The position numbers and the translations under genes are program-made. Below, piece by piece: positions 31,862 to 40,497 of a stretch of 40,497 nucleotides of DNA. Below the pieces are notes generated by a model. That model did no database searches. It saw nothing but the letters and a program-made list of their open reading frames with translations, and was not told the DNA's origin. The DNA is from JBBQYA01 sp038209155. Lineage in GTDB: Bacteria > Bacteroidota > Bacteroidia > Sphingobacteriales > Sphingobacteriaceae. The stretch is from NCBI GenBank assembly GCA_038209155.1, contig JBBQYA010000016.1:1-40497 (forward strand), in the 5' to 3' direction. The first letter of the stretch is position 1. Each line of letters starts with the position of its first letter.

Positions 31862-34324
31862 ATGACAAATCATAATAAAAAAATTGGAGAAATTGCAAAA
31901 ATTATTAACGGAAGTTGGAATAATGCAATGCCCGAAGAAAGAATTTACACTTTATTAACCGATAGTAGACTACTTGGAAATCCAAATGGCACTTTATTTT
32001 TTGCATTATCAGGTCGTGTAAATGGTGAACTGTTTATTCCGGATTTAATTTCTAAAGGTGTAAAAAACTTTGTTGTTTCTAAAAAGTATCCAATTCAATT
32101 TTCAGAAAACATTAATTTTATTGTAGTTGAAAATGTATTACAATCTTTACAAATCTTAGCTACAAATCATAGAAATTTATTTTCATATCCTGTAATTGCA
32201 ATCTGCGGAAGTAATGGAAAAACGATCGTTAAAGATTGGTTGTATCAATTATTAAGTAATCATTTTAATATAATAAGAAGCCCTAAAAGCTATAATTCAC
32301 AAATTGGAGTGCCCTTATCTATTTTGCAAATGGGAATAGAAAATGATTTGGCAATTATAGAAACGGGAATTTCTCGCGCTGCTGAAATGAATTTATTAGA
32401 AAAAATTATTCAGCCTGATTGGATCATTTTTACCAATTTGGGTTCTGCACATGATGATGGTTTTGAATCTAGAGAGGAAAAATTTAAAGAAAAAATACAA
32501 TTAGCAAAACAGGCTAATAAACTTTTTATTAATTTAGAAATAAGTAAAGAGTTTAAATCTAAATTGCCTAAAAATGAAATAATAACTTGGTCGAAAATTA
32601 ATAGTGAATCAAATTTGTACCTAGAAAAAATAACAATTAAAAATGGAAAAACTCAAATAAATGGAATTTGGAAAAATTTAAAAAAATCAATTGAAATTCC
32701 ATTTACGGATGCTGCTTCCATTGAAAACGCTGTAACCTGCTGGCTGGTTTTGTTGGATTTGTCTATTAAAGATGAAATTATTTCTAAATCTATGTTGCGA
32801 TTGCAAGGCGTCGCAATGCGTTTGCAACAGTTAAATGGTATTTATAACACAACGATTATTAACGATGGCTATAATTTTGATTTAGAATCGCTGAAAATTG
32901 CACTCGACTTTTTAGGACAACAGCAGCAGAATAAAGTTAAGTCTGTTATTTTATCAGACTTGCCTGTTTCCGAAAAATCCGCATTGGATTATTATTCAAA
33001 ACTATCATCTTTATTAAATTCTTCTAAAATAAATTCGATGATCGGCATTGGAAATCAAATTAGAGAATATTCTTATTTATTTACCATAACTAAAAATTTT
33101 TATTCAACTACTCAAGATTTTATTAATCAAATAAAACCTTATGAATTTGCAAATCAAACTATATTAATTAAAGGGCAAAGGATTTTTGAATTTGAAAAAA
33201 TTAGTAAATTCTTTGAGCAAAAAACTCATCAAACCGTATTAGAAATTAATTTAAATTCAATAGTTCATAATTTAAATTATTATCGATCGCAAGTATCAGC
33301 CACTACAAAAATAATGGTGATGGTAAAGGCATTTTCTTACGGCAGTGGAAGCTATGAAATTGCCAATCTTTTGCAATTTCACCGAGTTGATTATTTAGCC
33401 GTAGCTTATGCAGATGAGGGCGTATCATTAAGAAAAGCAGGAATTACCTTACCAATTATGGTGATAAGCCCAGATGAAAATAGTTTTGATGCAATAATTG
33501 AAAATGATCTTGAACCAGAAATTTTTAGTTTTGGAATACTAGAAAAGTTTTTACAAAAAGTAAAAGATGTTGCAAAATTAGATTATCCTATTCATATAAA
33601 GATAGATACAGGAATGCATCGTTTGGGTTTTGAGCCTAAAGAAATAGATGAATTACTGAAAGTATTGAAGGACAATAAACACATAAAATTAAAATCTATT
33701 TTTTCTCATTTTGCTGCAAGTGACGATGAAAAACATTTGGAATTTACTCATCATCAGTTTGAGGAATTTTTGCAAAGTTCATCTAAACTATGTTCTGCAT
33801 TCGACTACAAAATAATGCGTCACATGGCAAATACTGCTGGAATAGACCACCTAGAATACAAAAATTTGGAAATGGTGAGATTAGGAATAGGATTATACGG
33901 AATAGAAAACTCAAAAAAAAATACTGGAAAATTGCAAACTGTAGCAACTTTAAAAACAACAATTGCACAAATCAGAACGGTGGCCAAAGGCGAAACAGTT
34001 GGATATGGCAGAAAAGGAATAGTAAAGGAAGAAATGAAAATTGCAGTGGTAAAAATTGGTTATGCAGATGGTTATAGTCGATTGTTTAGCAATGGAATCG
34101 GCAAAATGAGGTTAAATGGAAAATTGGCACCAGTTATAGGATCTGTTTGCATGGACATGTGTATGTTGGAATTAACAGATATTGAAGCCAAAGAAGGTGA
34201 CGAGGTAATTATTTTTGATGAAAGTTTAGATGTTACTAACTTGGCGGAATCAATCGGTACAATTCCATATGAAATTATTTCAACTATTTCTCAACGAGTA
34301 AAAAGAATATATTATTACGAATAA
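31862..34324 (+). CDS. Bifunctional MurF ligase / alanine racemase
   Basis: A fusion found in Bacteroidota. The N half (about 1-450) is UDP-MurNAc-tripeptide:D-Ala-D-Ala ligase with ATP loop GSNGKT (about 116-121) and ENAVTCW. The C half (about 455-820) is alanine racemase: PLP lysine in MVKAFSYGSG (about 488), the substrate-site HIKIDTGMHRLGF, and the catalytic tyrosine in GYADGYSR. It makes D-Ala and joins D-Ala-D-Ala to the peptidoglycan precursor, so two steps sit on one chain. I use the ATG at 31862 (MTNHNKKIGEIA, 820 residues), not a TTG four codons earlier. First gene of the unit with the DUF502 and DUF1003 genes. Confidence 0.96.
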   Translation: MTNHNKKIGEIAKIINGSWNNAMPEERIYTLLTDSRLLGNPNGTLFFALSGRVNGELFIPDLISKGVKNFVVSKKYPIQFSENINFIVVENVLQSLQILATNHRNLFSYPVIAICGSNGKTIVKDWLYQLLSNHFNIIRSPKSYNSQIGVPLSILQMGIENDLAIIETGISRAAEMNLLEKIIQPDWIIFTNLGSAHDDGFESREEKFKEKIQLAKQANKLFINLEISKEFKSKLPKNEIITWSKINSESNLYLEKITIKNGKTQINGIWKNLKKSIEIPFTDAASIENAVTCWLVLLDLSIKDEIISKSMLRLQGVAMRLQQLNGIYNTTIINDGYNFDLESLKIALDFLGQQQQNKVKSVILSDLPVSEKSALDYYSKLSSLLNSSKINSMIGIGNQIREYSYLFTITKNFYSTTQDFINQIKPYEFANQTILIKGQRIFEFEKISKFFEQKTHQTVLEINLNSIVHNLNYYRSQVSATTKIMVMVKAFSYGSGSYEIANLLQFHRVDYLAVAYADEGVSLRKAGITLPIMVISPDENSFDAIIENDLEPEIFSFGILEKFLQKVKDVAKLDYPIHIKIDTGMHRLGFEPKEIDELLKVLKDNKHIKLKSIFSHFAASDDEKHLEFTHHQFEEFLQSSSKLCSAFDYKIMRHMANTAGIDHLEYKNLEMVRLGIGLYGIENSKKNTGKLQTVATLKTTIAQIRTVAKGETVGYGRKGIVKEEMKIAVVKIGYADGYSRLFSNGIGKMRLNGKLAPVIGSVCMDMCMLELTDIEAKEGDEVIIFDESLDVTNLAESIGTIPYEIISTISQRVKRIYYYE

Positions 34325-34332
34325 AAAAAATT

Positions 34333-34887
34333 ATGAATAAAATTATAAAACAGGTATTTACATTTTTCCTAAAAGGATTAATAATTGTATTGCCCATTTG
34401 GCTAAGTGGTTATATTATTTTCTGGGGAATTGCAAAAGTAGATAGTGTAGTCGATTTTGGTTTTTTAGGAGGAGGAGTTTTAATTGTATTAATAAGTATT
34501 ACTCTTGCCGGATATTTTGTTACTACTTTCATTACTGAACCTATTTATGGATTTTTCGATAAATTATTAAATAAAGTTCCAGCGATTAAATTCATGTTTA
34601 GTTCTTTCAAAGATATGATGAATGCAATTGTTGGCGAGGAGAAAAAATTTACAGAACCAGTTTTGGTTAAAATAAACGATTCTGGAATTAAAAGAATTGG
34701 ATTTGTAACTCAAAAAGATTTATCAAAAATCAACATAGAGGGCCATGTAGCTGTTTATTTTCCTTGGTCTTACACGTTTACTGGAAATTTGTACATCATT
34801 CCGATTGAGAATATTAGCCCGATTAATGCGAATTCAGCAGAGGTAATGAAGTTTGTAATTTCTGGTGGAGTAAGTGAATTGGAGTAA
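34333..34887 (+). CDS. DUF502 family membrane protein
   Basis: A 184-residue inner-membrane protein with two N-terminal hydrophobic segments (about 12-30 and 42-66) and a conserved soluble part: VPAIKFMFSSFKDMMNAI, RIGFVTQKDL and VAVYFPWSYTFTGNLYIIP. All of these match DUF502, a widespread family without known function. It follows murF-alr by 8 bases and is probably co-transcribed. Confidence 0.93.
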   Translation: MNKIIKQVFTFFLKGLIIVLPIWLSGYIIFWGIAKVDSVVDFGFLGGGVLIVLISITLAGYFVTTFITEPIYGFFDKLLNKVPAIKFMFSSFKDMMNAIVGEEKKFTEPVLVKINDSGIKRIGFVTQKDLSKINIEGHVAVYFPWSYTFTGNLYIIPIENISPINANSAEVMKFVISGGVSELE

Positions 34888-34935
34888 TTTCTTACCAATA
34901 AATATTCAAAATAGTTTTCTATTAAATTAAATCAA

Positions 34936-35490
34936 ATGAAAAGAAATGAAATTGATCAATTGCTTCATGATGAAAATAAAAATTTAAATAAACTTCATGA
35001 TATTGTAAAACAAACAATTGTAGAAGAGGAACTTATTGTTAATAATCTTTTACATCCATTAGAAGAAAACTTGACCGAAGGTCAGAAAATTTCGGATAAA
35101 GTAGCTCGATTTGGTGGAAGTTGGAAATTCATTATTATTTTCGGGATTATTCTTTTTATATGGATTCTATTTAATTCCATTGCAGTTGGTGTTTTAGATT
35201 TTGATCCCTATCCTTTTATTTTAATGAATTTAATTTTGTCTACTATTGCTGCTTTGCAAGCTCCAATCATCATGATGAGCCAAAATAGGCAAGAAGAAAA
35301 AGATAGAATGCGAGGAGAAAATGATTATTTGATCAATTTGAAAGCCGAAATGCAGATCAGAAGTCTACATCAGAAGATGGATTTATTGTTAGAAGAGCAA
35401 ATAAAAACTCTTTTTGCTTCGCAAGCAAAGCAGTTTGAAATGTTGAAAGAAATAAATTCTAAATTAAGCGCTAATCCTAAATCAAAATAA
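34936..35490 (+). CDS. DUF1003 family membrane protein
   Basis: A 184-residue protein with two membrane segments (about 65-85 and 94-113) around the conserved FDPYPFILMNLILSTIAALQ, followed by MMSQNRQEEKDRMRGENDYLINLKAE. These are the DUF1003 hallmarks. Ends in a long amphipathic helix (about 130-180), probably coiled coil. Function unknown. Last gene of the unit, with a clear terminator 47 bases downstream. Confidence 0.93.
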   Translation: MKRNEIDQLLHDENKNLNKLHDIVKQTIVEEELIVNNLLHPLEENLTEGQKISDKVARFGGSWKFIIIFGIILFIWILFNSIAVGVLDFDPYPFILMNLILSTIAALQAPIIMMSQNRQEEKDRMRGENDYLINLKAEMQIRSLHQKMDLLLEEQIKTLFASQAKQFEMLKEINSKLSANPKSK

Positions 35491-35537
35491 ATTCATTTCT
35501 AATGATTAGAATCTCAAAAGAATTAATGGTTAATTAT

Positions 35538-35577
35538 AAAAGCATTCTAAAATAAAATCGTTTTTTAGAATGCTTTT
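35538..35577. terminator. Bidirectional Rho-independent terminator
   Basis: A 15-base stem: AAAAGCATTCTAAAA (35538-35552) with TTTTAGAATGCTTTT (35563-35577), loop about 10. Lies between the convergent DUF1003 and LOG genes and serves both. Confidence 0.85.
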
Positions 35578-35601
35578 ATGTTTGTTAATAAGTTGAAAAT
35601 C

Positions 35602-36306
35602 TTAAAAATTAGGTTTTAAAATATATTTCTCGTAGAATTTAACAATATGATCTACAGCTTCTTCTGCTGTATCTACCACTCTAAATAAATTTAAATCTCC
35701 TTCACTTATATTATTTTCTTTTTCAAGCATGGTATCTTTAATCCAGTCTAATAATCCAGACCAATAATCAGAACCTACCAGCACAATTGGAAATCTGGCT
35801 ATTTTTCCAGTTTGAATTAAGGTCATTGCTTCAAACAATTCATCCAAAGTTCCCATACCACCTGGAAGTACTACAAAGCCTTGCGCGTATTTTACAAACA
35901 TCACTTTCCGTACAAAGAAATAATCAAAATTCATCATTTTATCCATGTCTATGTATGGATTATAAAATTGCTCAAACGGCAATTGAATATTCAATCCTAC
36001 GGATTTCCCACCAGTAGAATGGGCACCTTTATTGGCAGCTTCCATGATTCCTGGCCCACCTCCACTGATAACTCCATATCCTTTCAAAGTCAATAACCTT
36101 GCTATTTCTTCTGCCATTAAATAATATTTATGTTCTCTCTTGGTTCTTGCAGAACCGAAAATAGATACACATGGGCCTATTTTAGCCATTTTTTCAAATC
36201 CTTCGACGAATTCCGCCATGATTTTAAATATCTGCCAAGAATCAGATCCTTTTAATTCTTTCCAATTTTTGTTTTCAAATGCACTTCTAATTTGATCGTC
36301 GCTCAT
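35602..36306 (-). CDS. LOG family protein (TIGR00730), nucleotide 5'-monophosphate phosphoribohydrolase-like
   Basis: A 234-residue Rossmann-fold protein of the LOG/YgdH group, which releases the base from nucleoside 5'-monophosphates (cytokinin type in plants, AMP or other nucleotides in bacteria). Seen: CVSIFGSARTKREHKYY, ISGGGPGIMEAANKGA and the catalytic PGGMGTLDELFE (about 152-163). Formerly labelled lysine decarboxylase, which is wrong. The 18-base gap to the symporter gene upstream suggests co-transcription. Confidence 0.94.
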   Translation of the reverse strand: MSDDQIRSAFENKNWKELKGSDSWQIFKIMAEFVEGFEKMAKIGPCVSIFGSARTKREHKYYLMAEEIARLLTLKGYGVISGGGPGIMEAANKGAHSTGGKSVGLNIQLPFEQFYNPYIDMDKMMNFDYFFVRKVMFVKYAQGFVVLPGGMGTLDELFEAMTLIQTGKIARFPIVLVGSDYWSGLLDWIKDTMLEKENNISEGDLNLFRVVDTAEEAVDHIVKFYEKYILKPNF

Positions 36307-36324
36307 ATCTAATTCTTATTTATT

Positions 36325-37800
36325 TTATGTGTTATTTTTTTTACTAATGAATAGAAGTCCTAAAAATGTAAAACTTCCGTTGATAATCAATAATTCGTAT
36401 CCAAACTTATATCCATTGAGCCATTGTACAGAATTCTCAGCCAAGATCCAAGAAAACAAGGGAGGAAATATACAAACAATAGGAACCCAGACATCTTTAA
36501 TACTTTTTTTGGTGAATAATCCGAAAACAAATAATCCTAATAATGGTCCATAAGTATAAGCCGCCACCTTAAAAATAGTATCTAAAACATTGGTTTTAGC
36601 AATACTTTCACTCAATAAAATAGTTATTAACAACAGCACAGCGAAACCTAAATGAACAATGTGTCTGATATTCTTTTTCTTTTTCTCTGTGTAGTTTTCT
36701 TTCTGATCCAATTGCAAAAAATCTATACAAAAGGAGGTTGTCAAAGTCGTTAAAACGGAATCCGCACTATTAAAGGTTGCTGCCGTTAATCCAATTATGA
36801 AAACCAATGCTGCTATTGCACCCAAATGATTTAATGCGAGAAATGGAAAAACTTTATCTGTAATTATTTTCCCAGTTTCTGCATTTATAGGCAATGCTAA
36901 TTGCAAAGAATCGGAATAAATAAACAATAATGCTCCTAAAGAAACAAAAAGTAAATTTACCAAAACAACGATTACACTAAACCAATACACGTTTTTTTGT
37001 GCATCAGCGAGTTTAGGAATACTTAAATTTTTCTGCATCATATTCTGATCTAAGCCAGTCATGACTACACAAATGAAAGCGCCACTTATAAATTGTTTGA
37101 AAAAGAAATTGGGTGCACGCCAATCCCAAAAAAACACTTGATTATATTTACTCTCGCTTATTTTAGTAATTAATTCCATTGGTTGTAAATTCAATTGATT
37201 GCCAATCGCCAAAATAGAAAATATGACTCCTAAGAGAAGCAAAGAAGATTGAAAAGTATCTGTCCAAACTAGCGTTTTTATTCCCCCTCTGTAAGTATAA
37301 ACCAACATTAAAATAATAATAATAGAAACAGAAATATAAAATGGAATATGATAATAATCGAACAAAAATAATTGCAAAACCGCTGCTGCTAAAAATAATC
37401 GTAAAGCAGCACCTAAAATTCGCGAAAGCAAAAAATAGAACGAGCCAGTCATTTGAGAAAATCTGCCAAATCTATTACCCAAATATGAATAGATAGAAAT
37501 GAGATTATCTTTATAGAAAATAGGAAGCAGAACTTTCGCAATTAAAAAATATCCTAAAACATAGCCTAAAACTATTTGCATATAGCCAAATTGCGCCGTT
37601 TGAACAGTTCCAGGCAAGGAAATAAAAGTGACCCCAGAAAGAGAATCGCCAATCATGCCAAAAGCAACTACGAACCAAGGAGAAGCTTTATTCCCAATAA
37701 AATAACTTTCGTTGTCAGCATTTCTGCCCGTGTACCAACTTATCAGTAATAAAAAGGAAAAATAGCCCGCAATAGCTATCAATATATAATTCGGCGACAT
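36325..37800 (-). CDS. Sodium:solute symporter (SSS family)
   Basis: A 491-residue membrane carrier with about thirteen transmembrane segments. SSS-type features: YTGRNADNESYFIGNKASPWFV split over the first loop (about 23-45), GMIGDSLSGVTFISLPG (about 49-65, Na+ site helix), and the TAATFNSADSVLTTLTTSF stretch of helix 8 (about 341-359). The substrate is not readable; such Bacteroidota carriers are often annotated for sugars or for sodium/proline-like solutes. Upstream gene of the LOG pair. Confidence 0.93.
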   Translation of the reverse strand: MSPNYILIAIAGYFSFLLLISWYTGRNADNESYFIGNKASPWFVVAFGMIGDSLSGVTFISLPGTVQTAQFGYMQIVLGYVLGYFLIAKVLLPIFYKDNLISIYSYLGNRFGRFSQMTGSFYFLLSRILGAALRLFLAAAVLQLFLFDYYHIPFYISVSIIIILMLVYTYRGGIKTLVWTDTFQSSLLLLGVIFSILAIGNQLNLQPMELITKISESKYNQVFFWDWRAPNFFFKQFISGAFICVVMTGLDQNMMQKNLSIPKLADAQKNVYWFSVIVVLVNLLFVSLGALLFIYSDSLQLALPINAETGKIITDKVFPFLALNHLGAIAALVFIIGLTAATFNSADSVLTTLTTSFCIDFLQLDQKENYTEKKKKNIRHIVHLGFAVLLLITILLSESIAKTNVLDTIFKVAAYTYGPLLGLFVFGLFTKKSIKDVWVPIVCIFPPLFSWILAENSVQWLNGYKFGYELLIINGSFTFLGLLFISKKNNT

Positions 37801-38167
37801 TAGTAATTAAATTTGACTGATAAAATGCCAAAATAGAAAATTATTGGTGCTTGAATATTCGTTTTTTATTAACAAACACGAATAAATAGTGGACTAAGCA
37901 AAAGTTTTTATTTCATTTTATAAAATAATCTGTTTTGAATTAAATTCATTATAAAAAAGGGTTTACTTTAAAAAATTAAACTTCTTATTTATCAAATTGA
38001 TAATTAGTAAATAAATAGAATTCATAATTTATTATTAACTATCATTTAATTGGCAACTATTATTGCAATCATATACCATTCTCAGGGTATAGTAAATTAT
38101 GTGTTTTAGGGTATTTCACAGAAAAATAAGTCCACCTACTTTTGAATAAATCTTAAAAAAAGTTCTC
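37801..38167. other. Long intergenic region upstream of the SUMF1-like gene
   Basis: 367 bases, strongly AT-rich, between divergent genes. No open frame, tRNA or clear hairpin is visible, apart from the candidate promoter element at 38137-38144. The short motif ATACCATTCTCAGGGTAT (38081-38098) is an imperfect inverted repeat (ATACC / GGTAT arms) and may be an operator. Confidence 0.45.
38137..38144 (+). promoter_or_regulatory. Candidate -7 promoter element of the surface-protein pair
   Basis: TACTTTTG fits TAnnTTTG, 23 bases before the ATG at 38168. The -33 region has only TTTTAGG (38104-38110) rather than TTG, so confidence is moderate. It would give a leader near 17 bases. Confidence 0.35.
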
Positions 38168-39550
38168 ATGAAAAAATTTACAATTCTCTGTATTAGTTTA
38201 ATTTCACTTAGTATGGCTGCACTGGCAAACAATGTACAAGTGGGCAACATTAGTTTCAGTGGTCGCAACACGACTACAAACACTGTAAAAATAGTTTTTG
38301 ACGCGAGTTGGGAAAACAGCTGGAGAACATCATCCAACGAAAATAATTACGATGGACTTTGGGTATTTGCCAAATACCGAAAAATAAATACAAGCTCTTG
38401 GCAACATTGTAGTATTGGTGCAACAGGTTTTACTCAGGCTTCAGGTAGCACAATTCAACCCAGTGCTGATAAGAAAGGATTTTGGTTGTACAGAAGCGCA
38501 AATGGAATTGGAAATGTGAACTTCACTGGAGGAAATGTTGAATGGGAATATGGAACAGATAATGTGGCTGATAATGATAGTGTTGAAATTAGATTATTTG
38601 CAATGGAAATGGTTTATGTACCTCAAGGTCAATTCTTTTTAGGATCTGGTGGCGCTGAGGTAAACAATTTTTTCACCGCTGGAGGGTCCAATGCTTTTCA
38701 AATAAGTTCAGAAAGTCCAATTGTATTTGGTGCAACTATTGGAAATTTGACTTACACCGGCGCTGGTGCAATTAGTTTTTCAGTACCTGCTGCTTATCCA
38801 AAAGGTTTTGCTGCATTTTGGATTATGAAATATGAAGCAAGTCAGGAACAATATGTAGATTTTTTAAATACCATTGATCAAGCAAGAGCAATTTTTAATG
38901 GTTCAGGAAGTTTAGGTTTAACAGGTGCTCATCCTAATTTAATTGCTCCTCAGCCAACACGAGCTATTGGGGTAGATGATGAAGCATTTTTAAGTATTTC
39001 AGATTTTAGCGCTATGCGCCCAATGAGTGAATTAGAATACGAAAAAGCATGTAGAGGAGCCAATATTATACCTGTTCCAAATGAGTACGCATGGGGAAAT
39101 ACATCATACACGATTTTAGGTTCGCTAATAGACAATGGATTGGAAACTGAAACTCAAAATTCACCTAGAGGAAATGCCAATATGAATACTTTTACTCCAA
39201 TACGATGCGGACTTTTTGCCACTTCTTTGACAGCTGCAAATAGAGATTTAAGTGGTGGTAGTTTCTATGGAGGAATGGAAATGACAGGAAATCTTTATGA
39301 AAGAGTAGTAAATATTCAAACTTTAGCTTCTAGAAATTTTTCAAAAACTATTCATGGTGACGGAAACATAGATGCAAATGGTAACTCAGATATTAGCACT
39401 TGGACTTTAGCAGTTTATGGAGTTAAAGGTGGTGCTTTTAATGTCGCTCCTACACAAGGAAGAATTTCTGATCGTTTTTATGTATTTAATGCTTATCCAG
39501 ATGGATTTAATTCAAGAAATGGCATACGTATGGTGAGAACAGCAGAATAA
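38168..39550 (+). CDS. Secreted SUMF1/formylglycine-enzyme-fold protein without catalytic cysteines
   Basis: A 460-residue exported protein: signal peptide 1-20 (LISLSMAALA), an unassigned beta-rich domain at about 21-145, then a sulfatase-modifying-factor (FGE) domain at about 147-458 starting MVYVPQGQFFLGS. It includes FAAFWIMKYEASQEQYVDFLN, RPMSELEYEKACRG, GNLYERVV (the GNVWEW site) and a final KGGAF...GIRMVR. The cysteine pair that makes formylglycine in true FGE, expected after the GG-F motif near the C terminus, is absent (NVAPTQGRISDR instead). So it is likely structural or binding, as for the FGE-fold gliding proteins GldJ/GldK. No T9SS domain. An 18-base gap leads to the repeat protein. 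Confidence 0.88.
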   Translation: MKKFTILCISLISLSMAALANNVQVGNISFSGRNTTTNTVKIVFDASWENSWRTSSNENNYDGLWVFAKYRKINTSSWQHCSIGATGFTQASGSTIQPSADKKGFWLYRSANGIGNVNFTGGNVEWEYGTDNVADNDSVEIRLFAMEMVYVPQGQFFLGSGGAEVNNFFTAGGSNAFQISSESPIVFGATIGNLTYTGAGAISFSVPAAYPKGFAAFWIMKYEASQEQYVDFLNTIDQARAIFNGSGSLGLTGAHPNLIAPQPTRAIGVDDEAFLSISDFSAMRPMSELEYEKACRGANIIPVPNEYAWGNTSYTILGSLIDNGLETETQNSPRGNANMNTFTPIRCGLFATSLTAANRDLSGGSFYGGMEMTGNLYERVVNIQTLASRNFSKTIHGDGNIDANGNSDISTWTLAVYGVKGGAFNVAPTQGRISDRFYVFNAYPDGFNSRNGIRMVRTAE

Positions 39551-39568
39551 TTAATCTTAAAAAATTTC

Positions 39569-40497
39569 ATGATGAAAAAATTTAAGCTCTTAATGCTGCT
39601 AATCTTTCCTGCTTTAGTTTCAACTAGTTTAGCACAAAATAATTCAATTTTCCGAGGTGGAAATCAAGATGGAATGAGTACAAAATCTTTGCTTCAAAAC
39701 AGTGATTTAATTTTTGGAGGAGGAAATGGAGATGGACATACTTTAGGAATAAAAACACAAATCTCCGATCAGTTTTTTGCTGGTGGAAATGGTGATGGAC
39801 AAAGCCTTGGAATTAAAATTCAAATCTCCGATCAGTATTTTGTTGGTGGAAATGGAGATGGACAAAGCGTTGGAATTAAAATTCAAAATTCTGACGAAAT
39901 CTTTTCTGGAACTATTAATGATGGAATTTCTTTAGGTATTTATCTTCAAGAATCAGATTTGATTTATTCAGGAGGCAATGGAGATGGAAACAACTTTAAT
40001 AAATTAATTCAAGAGTCTGATCCTATATTTAAAGGAGATTTTGGAGATGGTTATGCTTCCAATTATTTACCACAAGCACCATTACCACTTACTCTTTTAA
40101 GCTTTACGGCAAAGAAATATTTGGAAACCGATGTTCTTTTAAATTGGAGTTCAACTAGAGAAATCAATACTCAATCATTTATTATTGAAAGAAGTACAAA
40201 TGCTATCAACTTCTTAGAAATAGGAACGGTGAAAGCAATCAATAAATCTGGAAATAAGAATTATTTATTTATTGACGAAAATCCTAAAACGGGAATCAAT
40301 TATTACCGATTGAAGATGATGGATTTGAATGGAGATTTCACGTATTCACCCACACGAGCAGTTTCTTTTAATGATGATTTTGAAATCGGCATTTCTGTAT
40401 TTCCAAATCCTAGCAATGGTTTGCTAACACTTAGCATACCGCAGCAATTGATTGCCTCTAGAATAATTATAAACATCACTGCTATGAATGGAATAGT
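39569..40497 (+). CDS. T9SS-exported protein with GGNGDG 21-residue repeats (partial, cut by window end)
   Basis: Opens with MMKKFKLLMLLIFPALVSTS and signal cleavage near LAQ (residue 22-23). Six tandem 21-residue units follow, residues 30-155, with the pattern GGNGDG-x-S-x-G-I-K-x-Q-x-SD-x-x-F. A seventh partial unit begins at 156. From about 171 (PLPLTLLSFTAK) an Ig-like domain typical of Bacteroidota surface proteins runs to about 270, then a type A T9SS sorting domain starts at VFPNPSNG (about 277). The last visible codon is residue 309, so the end lies outside the window. Start ATG at 39569 or the next codon. Function unknown; outer-surface or secreted location is well supported. Confidence 0.9.
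   Translation, partial: MMKKFKLLMLLIFPALVSTSLAQNNSIFRGGNQDGMSTKSLLQNSDLIFGGGNGDGHTLGIKTQISDQFFAGGNGDGQSLGIKIQISDQYFVGGNGDGQSVGIKIQNSDEIFSGTINDGISLGIYLQESDLIYSGGNGDGNNFNKLIQESDPIFKGDFGDGYASNYLPQAPLPLTLLSFTAKKYLETDVLLNWSSTREINTQSFIIERSTNAINFLEIGTVKAINKSGNKNYLFIDENPKTGINYYRLKMMDLNGDFTYSPTRAVSFNDDFEIGISVFPNPSNGLLTLSIPQQLIASRIIINITAMNGI
39656..40033 (+). repeat. 63-base tandem repeat, six copies
   Basis: Six in-frame units of 63 bases (21 codons), starting at 39656, 39719, 39782, 39845, 39908 and 39971, with a seventh degenerate unit after 40034. Units 3 and 4 are nearly identical in DNA (GGAATTAAAATTCAAA in both, and GGAGATGGACAAAGC against GGTGATGGACAAAGC), which points to a recent duplication. 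Unit 5 is the most divergent (GTINDG). Confidence 0.9.

Noticed and set aside
39656..40033. RTX-type calcium-binding repeat
   Set aside because: The RTX unit is 9 residues, GGxGxDxUx; here the period is 21 and the Asp is at position 5, so it is a different repeat.

Overview
The window is a stretch of AT-rich chromosome (roughly two-thirds A+T by eye) from a member of the Bacteroidota. Several signs point there. Secreted proteins carry type IX secretion (T9SS) C-terminal sorting domains. MurF and alanine racemase are fused into one protein. DUF4296 and FAS1 lipoproteins occur. The best promoter reads TTG-N19-TATATTTG, the Bacteroidota -33/-7 type, and most genes have no visible Shine-Dalgarno sequence. 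The order is not resolved; nothing rules out a Chitinophagales/Saprospirales-like lineage. No phage, plasmid, IS element, integrase or CRISPR array is visible. The region is mostly housekeeping, with an accessory-looking surface-protein pair at the right edge.

Layout. 1-3.8 kb (minus): a four-gene run of YqhD-type alcohol dehydrogenase, DUF4442 hotdog protein, AlbA/Schlafen-type regulator-like protein and MATE exporter. 3.9-4.5 kb: a FAS1 lipoprotein, sharing a bidirectional terminator with a NUMOD4/HNH-like/HTH protein (4.6-5.4 kb). 5.6-7.55 kb: a translationally coupled aminotransferase and omega-amidase, the glutamine transaminase/omega-amidase pair that can finish methionine salvage. 7.7-10.2 kb: queuosine-precursor transporter, two small envelope proteins and a Nudix hydrolase. 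10.4-16 kb: cinA, a TPR lipoprotein, then thrS-infC-rpmI-rplT. infC appears to start at ATA behind a strong Shine-Dalgarno, and a structured leader precedes rplT. 16-18.5 kb (minus): PLP-binding protein, GNAT acetyltransferase and aspartate kinase. 18.5-21.3 kb: DUF4296 lipoprotein and mutS2. 21.5-24.3 kb: a secreted T9SS amidase and the two 3-oxoacid CoA-transferase subunits. 24.3-30.6 kb: a polyprenyl-phosphate-type GT2, a large membrane protein, folA, thyA, ispE and a TIGR04283/TIGR04282 glycosyltransferase pair. 30.7-31 kb: tRNA-Leu(UAA) and tRNA-Gly(GCC). 31.3-35.5 kb: recX, murF-alr, DUF502 and DUF1003 membrane proteins. 35.6-37.8 kb: LOG-family protein and a sodium:solute symporter. 38.2-40.5 kb: a secreted SUMF1/FGE-fold protein without the catalytic cysteines, followed by a T9SS protein (cut by the window end) built on a 21-residue GGNGDG tandem repeat.

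How the genes work together. Translation (thrS, infC, rpmI, rplT, two tRNAs), folate/thymidylate (thyA, folA), wall synthesis (murF-alr), isoprenoids (ispE), recombination (recX, mutS2) and amino-acid metabolism are normal core functions. The least explained items are the FGE-like/GGNGDG-repeat pair, the NUMOD4-coiled-coil-HTH protein, the infC start and the rplT leader hairpin.
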